Shown one piece after another: positions 56,804-64,000 of a DNA stretch of 64,000 nt. The DNA is from Didymella arachidicola (Eukaryota > Ascomycota > Dothideomycetes > Pleosporales > Didymellaceae), in contig CM049987.1 in the NCBI GenBank assembly GCA_016630955.3, positions 1,798,001 through 1,862,000 on the forward strand. The letters are read 5' to 3'. The notes below the pieces were generated by a model that saw only the letters and a program-made list of their open reading frames with translations, made no database searches and was not told where the DNA came from. Numbering within the stretch: the stretch's first letter is position 1; each line of letters begins with the position of its first letter. Both the position numbers and the translations under genes were made by a program.

Positions 56804-57583
56804 TCAGCTGCTGGCAGTCGTCCTAAGCGCGGCCCTGATAGCGTTCCGAATGGACATGCCTGTCTGCTTCCTTTCTGTGCGCCCAGCTTGTTGCACGGAC
56901 TCCTTCGTCTCCAAAAGCCCCATTTGCTCCAGCTTCCATATGTTCTTCACCAAGAGCTTCAGCGCCTGCTCCGGTCCGCTTCTCACTAGCGAGTCGTACT
57001 TCGTACCTGCGAAGCTTCGTGTAAGCATTTTTTGTGCCAGTTCTGACGAGCTCTTTCTGAGCGAGTCGAGCTCAATATATCTGAAGCCTTGTGTACGTGC
57101 CCAATCTTCGGCCAGTGATTGACTGATAGCTCTGGTGTCTAGCCTTGCAGCCACAGGATCCATCTTGTTCCCTGCGAGCACACAACCAAAGCTCTGCGTT
57201 ATGTCTCTGGCAGCACCGTCATGTATCTTCAGGCCCAGCCCCCGGCACCTCCATAGAAATTCGTATGCCTGTTCAGTGATATACTCAAAGCTCTCCGCTT
57301 TCGTAACATCGTAAAGTAGCACAACCCCATCTGCTTCCCTTAGCATCTTCTCTGCCCACTCGGGATGTTGCGCTGCGATCTCCGGTTTGAGGAAAGAAGT
57401 GCTCAGGTCCATGAGCGTCATTTTGACCCTTCGTTCACCAATGACTACCTCCTGTATGGAAATACTATCACCCGGGATGTATGTGACAAACGGTTCGCCA
57501 TAACAGAGTTTGTCGACGAAACAGGTCTTTCCTACACCTGGCTCGCCAAAGACGATGATGTTGTAGCATGTGGAGGAAGTCAT
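56804..57583 (-). CDS. Atypical Ras-like small GTPase
   Basis: Intronless, 259 aa. The P-loop is intact (GEPGVGKT, residues 13-20) and NKMD at 139-142 is a good G4 guanine-specificity motif. The G3 region, normally DTAGQE, reads LMDLSTSFLKPE: the Asp is kept but Gly and the catalytic Gln are missing. That predicts altered or very slow GTP hydrolysis. The C-terminal extension of ~70 residues is basic (RTERKQTGMSIRNAIRAALR) and has no CaaX box, so lipid anchoring of the Ras kind is not expected. The overall order fits the Ras/Rerg-like branch of unusual fungal GTPases. Divergent to the membrane phosphatase gene. Confidence 0.85.
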   Translation of the reverse strand: MTSSTCYNIIVFGEPGVGKTCFVDKLCYGEPFVTYIPGDSISIQEVVIGERRVKMTLMDLSTSFLKPEIAAQHPEWAEKMLREADGVVLLYDVTKAESFEYITEQAYEFLWRCRGLGLKIHDGAARDITQSFGCVLAGNKMDPVAARLDTRAISQSLAEDWARTQGFRYIELDSLRKSSSELAQKMLTRSFAGTKYDSLVRSGPEQALKLLVKNIWKLEQMGLLETKESVQQAGRTERKQTGMSIRNAIRAALRTTASS

Positions 57584-57957
57584 GGTGTTGTGATAGACCC
57601 AGGATCAGTGGTCAATTGAACAGCTGAGCTTGTGAGCAAAGCTGCGATCAGATGCTGATCGAAAGCTGTGAAAAGATAGGCTGGTTGATGATGACGGCGT
57701 GAAAGCTTCAAAGCTTCGTGGTCACTGGTCATGCGCACTTGCATGCTTCACCTCCACCTTCAAGATGTATGTTGCACAGGTGCGGATCAGCCCACGAGCC
57801 ACTACATCTTCTTTGACGTTCACATCGCATCCTCAACACAGTCAAGACGTCACAAGGAAGCAACAGCCTCATAACAGCCCCGAAGCAAGGCAGCCGCCAA
57901 GTGTGGCACTGCCGAGAACTCCGAAAGGATCTGCGCCACCAACCGAGGGAGGCTAGG
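57584..57957. promoter_or_regulatory. Divergent region, GTPase / phosphatase genes
   Basis: About 370 bp between the two start codons. The frame of the phosphatase is open upstream of its ATG back to 57901, but with GTG rather than ATG, so it is probably leader sequence. No named element seen. Confidence 0.45.
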
Positions 57958-59475
57958 ATGGCGTCGAAACTCCCCAGATCGCAGGGGCCACGCGTGCAAG
58001 ATGGGCTTGCGCGTCAGCCAGGAGATGAAGAGCGGCTGTCACAGGCCTTCGGTGCAAGTAGCAGCAGTCGCCTTGAACGACAACACTCTTTGTCGCAACG
58101 GGCGCAAACACAGGCAGGCGCGAACCACCCGTACATCGACATAGCCGGCACCACTCAGCAGCGGCCAGCACAAACTACTTCTCAATCACAAACAACCTTT
58201 CTGCCGCGTACAAGTTCATTGCAATACAGTCAGAAGCACCCAGTACAACTATACGGCGGATTTAGATACCCTTTTGCAGCGTCGTCTGCACCTGAAATGT
58301 CCTACCGCGATTACCCGCACGCGCAGCATCGCCCGCTGATCGACCTCATTCCTGCGCACCACGATGACGTCGATGCCTCTGACGAAGAAGATGATTTCTA
58401 CAGCAAAGAGGACGACCAACTCATACACCCAAAGTGGCAGGCCTTGATCACGCAGACATCGAATCGGGTACCGCGCAAATTACAACGTTGTGTCGTCGTA
58501 GCCCTCGCCGTCGCAGTCTTATTCATCATAAGCTGGGTATCATACCTTGGACCGCGGCACTACGCGCAGCTACAAGAACTGAAGGACATGGAAGAGACAC
58601 CAGCGATGAGCTATGGGAGCAATGTGCGACCAGAATTCAAGGGTATGATTCAGGTCAGGGACATGGACAGCCAGCACCTGCCTAAGAAGGGGCACAGGCT
58701 CGTCTTTGTCGGTGATGTCCATGGATGCAGAGAGGAGCTAGAGCATCTCCTGAAGAAGACCAACTTCGACAAGAAGCACGATCATCTCGTCCTGACCGGC
58801 GACATGATCGCAAAGGGTCCAGACTCGCCTGGCGTTATTTCGCTGGCTGAGAAGCTCGGCGCGTCCTGCGTGCGTGGCAACTGGGAGGACAAGCTGCTCC
58901 TGAGTATCGCTGAATCCGAACAACGACACCTCGAAACACTCCCTGGCCCAGACGAGTCTCCTGACCGCAAGGAGGACCTCCTCGATGAAGCCTCCCACAG
59001 CCACGGCGACTACACGCTTCGCAAACTCGCTAAATCCTTCTCCAAGCACAACATCGCATATCTCCAGCAATGCCCCGTCATCTTACGTATAGGAAAGGTA
59101 CCAGACCTTGGCGAATTTGCAGTGGTCCACGCCGGCCTTGTCCCCAATGTTGCTCTCGAACAGCAAGATCCGTTCCACGTCATGAACATGCGCACCATCG
59201 ATCTCAAAACACGCATACCGAGCTCGAAGCACGCCGGCACACCATGGGAGAAGTTCTGGAACCACCAACAGAAGAAACTGGGCTCACACGAGCGGATGAG
59301 CGTCGTGTACGGACACAACAGGAAACGCGGCTTGAACCTGCAAGAGTTCACATTCGGACTTGACAGCGGATGTGTTAGCGGAGGCAAATTGACAGCGCTG
59401 ATCGTTGATCACAAGGGCAAGACGGAGATCGTGCAAGTCAAGTGCCACCAGGAGAATGGTTGGGATAAGGATTAG
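57958..59475 (+). CDS. Membrane-anchored PPP-type phosphatase (Ppn2-like)
   Basis: Intronless, 505 aa from the ATG at 57958. The N-terminal ~175 residues are Gln/Ser-rich and disordered with an acidic stretch (DDVDASDEEDDFYSKEDDQL). One membrane span follows at about 179-200 (VVVALAVAVLFIISWVSYLG). The rest is a metallophosphatase: GDVHGC at ~252, GDMIAKG at ~281, GNWED in place of GNHE at ~306, VVHAGLVPN at ~390 and YGHNR at ~451, giving all metal ligands. The layout of an N-terminal anchor followed by a compact PPP domain matches yeast Ppn2 (YNL217W), a vacuolar Zn-dependent endopolyphosphatase. Substrate and vacuolar site are inferred from that match. Confidence 0.85.
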   Translation: MASKLPRSQGPRVQDGLARQPGDEERLSQAFGASSSSRLERQHSLSQRAQTQAGANHPYIDIAGTTQQRPAQTTSQSQTTFLPRTSSLQYSQKHPVQLYGGFRYPFAASSAPEMSYRDYPHAQHRPLIDLIPAHHDDVDASDEEDDFYSKEDDQLIHPKWQALITQTSNRVPRKLQRCVVVALAVAVLFIISWVSYLGPRHYAQLQELKDMEETPAMSYGSNVRPEFKGMIQVRDMDSQHLPKKGHRLVFVGDVHGCREELEHLLKKTNFDKKHDHLVLTGDMIAKGPDSPGVISLAEKLGASCVRGNWEDKLLLSIAESEQRHLETLPGPDESPDRKEDLLDEASHSHGDYTLRKLAKSFSKHNIAYLQQCPVILRIGKVPDLGEFAVVHAGLVPNVALEQQDPFHVMNMRTIDLKTRIPSSKHAGTPWEKFWNHQQKKLGSHERMSVVYGHNRKRGLNLQEFTFGLDSGCVSGGKLTALIVDHKGKTEIVQVKCHQENGWDKD

Positions 59476-59803
59476 AATGCGGAGGACTTTCAAGGCGTTT
59501 GGGAAATACTTGGTTTCAGCATGGGATTGGAGGCGTTTGAGCATTATTGCATGCACATCGAGTTCCGTGGCACTCATCGATGGGCATATGTAGAATTAAT
59601 AATATGTGTACAGGATTGCTATTTGACTCGTAGATGTACCCAATTAATTGGAAAAAGTCGTCGGCTCTAACCTACCCAGATCTCGAAAATCGCATTGCCA
59701 TATCGCATATGTCAACTACTCATGACAGCACTTCGGAAGAGAGTACGTACATACTGAGCAATTCCGCATTGCTACTTGGAGGTAGTGGTCGTGCAAAAAG
59801 AAC
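59476..59803. other. 3' flank of the phosphatase gene
   Basis: Presumed 3' UTR and spacer before the tRNA gene. On the tRNA's strand a run of T residues (59799-59795) directly follows its 3' end and is the likely RNA polymerase III terminator. Confidence 0.6.
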
Positions 59804-59890
59804 TGCCCTCTGCCAGAATCGAACTAGCGATCTTATCATTGCATACCGAAGTAATACTAGTGATACGCTTTACCACTAAGCCAAGAGGGC
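59804..59890 (-). tRNA. tRNA-Thr(AGT) with 15-nt intron
   Basis: The minus strand folds as a complete tRNA. The acceptor stem GCCCTCT pairs with AGAGGGC and the discriminator base is A. The D arm is GCTTAGTGGTAAAGC, the anticodon stem TATCA/TGATA and the T arm GCTAGTTCGATTCTGGC. The loop reads CT-AGT-A, so the anticodon AGT decodes Thr (ACU/ACC). A 15-nt intron (59854-59840) lies at the canonical site one base after the anticodon. Without it the tRNA is 72 nt. Internal A and B boxes are intact and a T5 terminator follows. Confidence 0.92.
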
Positions 59891-60918
59891 CCGAAGTCGG
59901 GATTCCAACACTGTTGGATTGGCTTATTAACAACTTGCCCATTTAAAACATTATAACTATAGTAAAATTTGATAAGGGACGACCTGGCTTTTTCTATCTC
60001 ACAAAAAGCTGTGGTGAATCTAGCTTGCCACCTCATTAAAAGCCCGACCGCAAACGACTCAGCGACCCAGTCTGGAAGTTTGTCTACATTCGCACGTCCG
60101 CACCTTCACCCTAATGAGTCGAGAAGCGCTAAGTAGTGTTGTTCGCTGACTTCGATCGAAGGGGGGCTTATTGTGGCTGTGTATGGTGCAGCAGCTTCAG
60201 AACCTGGTACGAAATCACCACCTGGACAAAAAATATCGGACACCTTTGGCCGCTGACCTTATCAAAGGTGTCCGACTTTTTTTGTCTAGGTGGTGAAATT
60301 GGCATTATAATCAGCTAAGCAGCTCCTTGTCATGTTTCAGGAGGTCACTGGGAACAGATACTACCAACAAAGAGTGACTATGAAGGACATTGACGCCAGC
60401 TCAATGGCTGAGGCTGACAACGGCTGCTAAGCTTTCCAAGAGCTTTAAGCCTCCCTGACTGACGGCGTGGCGCAGAACGATGCACCGTTGATCTTGCAGC
60501 ACTGCCTTTCAACAAGCCCACAAGCGCTGCAGATGACGTCCAGTAACAATGCCAAACGGCCATCGTTGGTGCGAAGATGCTAATTGCAGGTCGCATGAGC
60601 GAGACGCCACCACACACGCGTCGCCCGTTATGCAGGGACACCCGGCGCGCTACCGCGCATCGTCGTCACCCTGCGGGTCGCTGAAACATTCATTCCTGAC
60701 CAGCGCGCGGCGTTCAAAAGGATTGCAACGCCCGGCGCGACGTTCCCTTTTTTTTATGATGCTGCCCGTATGGCGTCCTTGGCCCCACCAAATCCCGAAC
60801 GAACATAGAAGGAACGCCCACGCCCACGCTGCTGTCGACGGTCTTCACGCGCGCATCCCGGACATCCGCACCGCCAATCTCCGCCCTCGACCGATGCTCA
60901 GCACTCACTCGACGCGCC
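59891..60918. other. Intergenic region with palindromic MITE
   Basis: Upstream region of the tRNA on one side and promoter of the DUF300 gene on the other. It contains the second copy of the ~80 bp palindromic element (60216-60295). No coding frame in it is convincing. Confidence 0.5.
60216..60295. mobile_element. Palindromic ~80-bp MITE, copy 2
   Basis: Same element as at 32800-32878: CACCACCTGGACAAAAAATA at the left end, TTTTTTTGTCTAGGTGGTG at the right. The arms of about 33 bases pair with three mismatches. AAAT lies directly on both sides (60212-60215 and 60296-60299), again a 4-bp duplication but of different sequence. The copy differs from copy 1 at only a few positions, including one extra T. 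Confidence 0.88.
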
Positions 60919-62733
60919 ATGGCTGCACACCTCTGGACCCGCGATGCACAGTACAACCCTCTACCGCACCTCAGCAGGAGAGCAGAGTGTGCCAGCGATG
61001 CCTACGAACACGAGACCAGTAGGCATGCACATATCGTGTCGGTATATCACTTACTGACGGCGGGCAGTTGTTGAGAAGCCGTTTTGGAAGGAGCTTACTT
61101 TTCACCACTTCGGTCTCATCCTCTCCTCAACGTTTGGCATGATTGCAGTTGTCATTGCTTTCTTTCTGATAATGCGACATGCTACCCACTACTTGAAACC
61201 CTACGAGCAGAAGCAGTACGTCTGCAAAGCTACAGGCTTGGCTCATCAGCTGACAATAGCAGCATCATCCGGATCCTTGTCATGATTCCCATATACGCCG
61301 TCGTCTCGTTCTTAAGCTACCTCTACTACAAGAACGCCATTTACTTCGAGGTCCTGCGAGACTGTTATGAGGCGTTTGCTATTGCCAGCTTCTTTACGCT
61401 CATGTGCCACTACATCGCGCCGAATCTACACGAACAGAAAGAGTATTTCAGGAACGTTCAGCCAAAGAACTGGGTCTGGCCAATTACATGGATGCAGAAG
61501 TGCTCGGGCGGCAAGGACAAGGGGTGGCTGAGAAGGCCCAGGAGCGGACTGACGTGGTTCAATGTACGTACACATTCAAACGCCTGATTCATGTCATCGC
61601 TGATACGATCATAGGTCGTCTGGATAAGCATTTTTCAATACTGCTTCATTCGCCCGTTCTTCACTATCGTCGCCGTCATTACACAGCATTATGGCCGCTA
61701 CTGCTCGAGTTCCAGTGATCCTCGCTATTCATACATCTGGGTGTCAGGCTTCGAAGCTGTATCCGTCACCATCGCCATGTACTGCGTTGTACAATTCTAT
61801 ATACAATTGAAGGAGGACCTGGCGCCTTACCGACCATTTTTGAAGGTGCTGTGCATCAAGCTTGTTATCTTTTTCTGCTTCTGGCAGAGCTGGATCATTT
61901 CGCTGTTGACGGCGGATGGTGGCCCTTTGAAACCAACCGAAAAGATTGCTGGACCTGATTTGCGCATTGGTATTCCCTCGATGCTCACTTGTGTCGAAAT
62001 GGCCATCTTCGCCGTTCTCCACCTCTTCGCCTTCCCGTGGAAACCTTATGATCTCAAGAACCAAAGTCCTTTGGATACCACCATCGATGGATACTCTGCA
62101 CAGCCTAGAACCTACGCGAGCGGACCAATACGCGCACTTTTGGACGCATTGAACCCCTGGGATATCATCAAAGCATGTGGTCGGGGTTTCCGTTGGCTGT
62201 TCTACGGTTCACGACACCGCACGAAAGATTCGTCGTATCAGACAAAGCTCGAGCCGGTCGCCACGAACCCCAGCTACAGTGGTCCAACATTTGCGGGAAG
62301 CGGCGAGCCAGTCAATGTGCCTGCAGCTACAAAGAAGCATGGAGGGTCTGGCGACTCAGATACCACAGGTCTTCTGAGTGACGCGCAAGCTAATGCATAT
62401 GTGCAACAGGATTCGAGTCCGTACGATGGCGCATACGGACCCGGTGCAGCTGCCTACGGAAGTCCTCCAAACCCAGACCGCCTTCCGCAAGCGCCGACGC
62501 CGGGGCAGGAATACGGCGTAGCTCACCAGAGTCACGGCGATGGACGATTCCAGAATTTTGAGGAACAAGACACATCGTATAACGGTGGTGCACCAGAGAA
62601 CAGCTATTACGAACGACCGAGATACTATCGAGAAGAGAACACGGTCAGGCCGAGTACAGAGTGGGATATGTTCGCCGGTGCAACAAGACCTGCACAACGG
62701 CTACAGGGTGGTGGAAACCAATCATCAAGATGA
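60919..62733 (+). CDS. DUF300/TMEM184-family membrane protein
   Basis: DUF300 proteins are related to the organic solute transporter alpha subunit; plant and fungal members act at vacuolar membranes, but their cargo is poorly known. Exons 60919-61018, 61068-61215, 61263-61563 and 61615-62733 encode 555 aa. Splicing gives the typical run HFGLILSSTFGMIAVVIAFF, YEQKHIIRILVMIPIYAVVS, YFEVLRDCYEAFAIASFFTL and HYIAPNLHEQ. Further on are FQYCFIRPFFTIVAVITQHY, YIWVSGFEAVSVTIAMYCVV and CIKLVIFFCFWQSWIISLL, about seven membrane spans in all. The C-terminal ~200 residues are Gly/Pro/Ser/Tyr-rich and disordered. The short first exon is supported by phase and by the junction ETIVEKPFW. Confidence 0.92.
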
Positions 62734-62959
62734 ACATAGGACTGCATTTTGGTTTGCTTGCATAACAGGACAGATGCACATGATATTCCACGTCAGGCGT
62801 TTGGGTCGTTCACATTTTTTAGCGGTTGGTCCGCCTGTTTGGGTGAGGGGAAGCCATAGCCCGCAAAGCTCCAATGATATCTTCTGTTTCATTCGCGCCT
62901 TCAGCTTTTGCATCGTATGTATCCACTGTCAACATGCTAAACGCCATGCAGGGACATCT

Positions 62960-64000
62960 TCAGTGACTCGATGTCTCCGCCTCGTTTGGGAGAGGTCCGG
63001 TATATATCTGGCGGGGACGCCAAAGACAGGGCGGGGCCTGCATAGACTCGCGCCAGTGCCCGAGGATGCCAGCAGAGCGGGCCGTGATGGCAAGAGGTGG
63101 GAAGATGCGAATATCGAGGCCGCTGAGTGCTGGGTCAATCATACTGATTAGGAAATCAAGTAAAACAGCGAGACTTACAGAGCAGCATAAACGAACGAAC
63201 CGTAAAGACCAGCATTGATACTGAGTTTCCGAGACACGAAGTAATCGTCATTGAACACCGCGTCCTCAATCCCTTTGGCAACCTCGAGCAACGGATTCCC
63301 AGTACCCTGTGATCGGAACTTGGACATCATCTCTCGCAGGTAGCCAACACGGGGATCGACAGTCCGATAAACACGATGGCCGACACCCATCAATCGCAGC
63401 TTCTTGGCCTTTGCATCTTCAATATGCTTTTCGAGGCCGCCTTCAGTAGCATCAATCTCAGCGAATCGCTTGTAAGCAAGGTCGATAGCGCCGGCGTGCA
63501 GAGGTCCAGCGCATGCCGAGATTGCGCTCACCATACATGAAATCGGATCGGAAAGTGATGAGGCAGCGTGTAGATACGCAGCGGTGGAGTTCGTCATCTC
63601 ATGGTCTGCGAATAGGATCCAGAGCTTGTTGATAGCGCTACTGATCCTTCTGTCGACGTTGCCAGAATGCTCAGTGTGTCCCATCATGAGCAGCATGTTG
63701 TCAACCAGGGAGAGACCAGGGAGAGATTAGGGTCTGCCTGCGCAATGAACATCCTCTTCTGTTGGTGGCACGACACCATCGCGACGACAGTGGCAAGTGC
63801 GGCCAGTGAACGGTATACACCAGCGTCAACAGCATCCATGTTCCTGAGGTAGATCCGATCGCCTGCATGAACTGGTATCTTGGTCAGATCTGGAGCATCC
63901 TATGCCGCAAGACCAGCCGAGATTATCAGGAAAGCCGGAGCAGCAGGATTGAAAGCTTGTATAGCAGGCAACACAGATGCATCCGGTACCATCCCTTTAG
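62960..64000 (-). pseudogene. Citrate synthase-like gene with two lesions, partial
   Basis: Citrate synthases condense acetyl-CoA and oxaloacetate. The 3' exon is 63143-62960 (SGLDIRIFPPLAITARSAGI, then HWRESMQ and RPRQIYTGP). The intron 63178-63144 is only 35 bp, which is short. Upstream lies the core: KLWILFADHEMTNSTAAYLH, GPLHAGAIDLAYKRF and RLMGVGHRVYRTVDPR, with both active-site His regions. Two things break the frame. An 11-bp unit CCAGGGAGAGA is present twice in tandem at 63705-63726; removing one copy joins PNLSL to VDNMLLMMG, as in the family. An in-frame TAG lies at 63902-63900 within the otherwise conserved AGLAA-x-D stretch. The gene continues beyond the window. It resembles the fungal 'citrate synthase-like' paralog group rather than the mitochondrial housekeeping enzyme. 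Confidence 0.72.

Overview
The window is nuclear DNA of a filamentous ascomycete (Pezizomycotina). Short introns of mostly 45-70 bp with GT..AG borders interrupt most genes, GC content is near 50%, and the gene set is fungal: coronin, a Pex11-type peroxin, Tim13, Nuc1, Tcd-type dehydratase, a fungal rhodopsin-domain membrane protein, a Far1/Ste5-like scaffold, a DUF300 protein and an Ecl1-type zinc-finger protein. Gene style and families fit a dothideomycete, but that assignment is inference. I rebuilt gene models by hand; in each multi-exon model called intact the exon lengths sum to a multiple of three and splice borders keep conserved motifs in frame.

Layout. 1-7 kb: start of a SAP-domain gene, coronin, two unassigned genes and a Pex11-like peroxin. 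7-14 kb: an amidase and two related proteins with the EIRNRIYE-type start, one intact and one decayed, with an unassigned two-exon gene between them. 16-21 kb: a membrane protein with an extracellular-type N-terminal part, an L-type lectin, then TIM13, NUC1 and a TCD-type gene, three consecutive mitochondrial functions. 22.9-29 kb: a rhodopsin-domain protein and a tail-anchored CBM48 protein with repeated PLLxHETGF motifs. 29-33.6 kb: a gene-poor stretch with two miniature inverted-repeat elements. 33.6-37.2 kb: a large RING-PH-vWA scaffold. 37.2-43.2 kb: a second gene-poor stretch. 43.2-50.3 kb: a short-chain dehydrogenase, a DUF1772 protein, an unassigned protein, a frame-broken aspartic protease and an Ecl1-like protein. 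51.7-64 kb: eEF2 methyltransferase-like gene, ribosomal protein eS24, a small three-exon gene, mRNA guanylyltransferase, an atypical Ras-like GTPase, a membrane-anchored PPP-type phosphatase, an intron-containing tRNA-Thr, a DUF300 protein, and a citrate-synthase-like gene with two lesions that runs off the right edge.

Many neighbours are divergently paired over 350-750 bp (lectin/TIM13, NUC1/TCD, SDR/DUF1772, EFM3-like/eS24, small gene/capping enzyme, GTPase/phosphatase), so shared promoter regions are likely. I see no secondary-metabolite cluster or phage-like or CRISPR system. The most unusual items are a palindromic ~80 bp mobile element present twice with different 4-bp target duplications, the HETGF-repeat CBM48 protein, the Far1/Ste5-like scaffold with a basic N-terminal exon, and three genes with reading-frame lesions (decayed pseudogenes or sequence errors).
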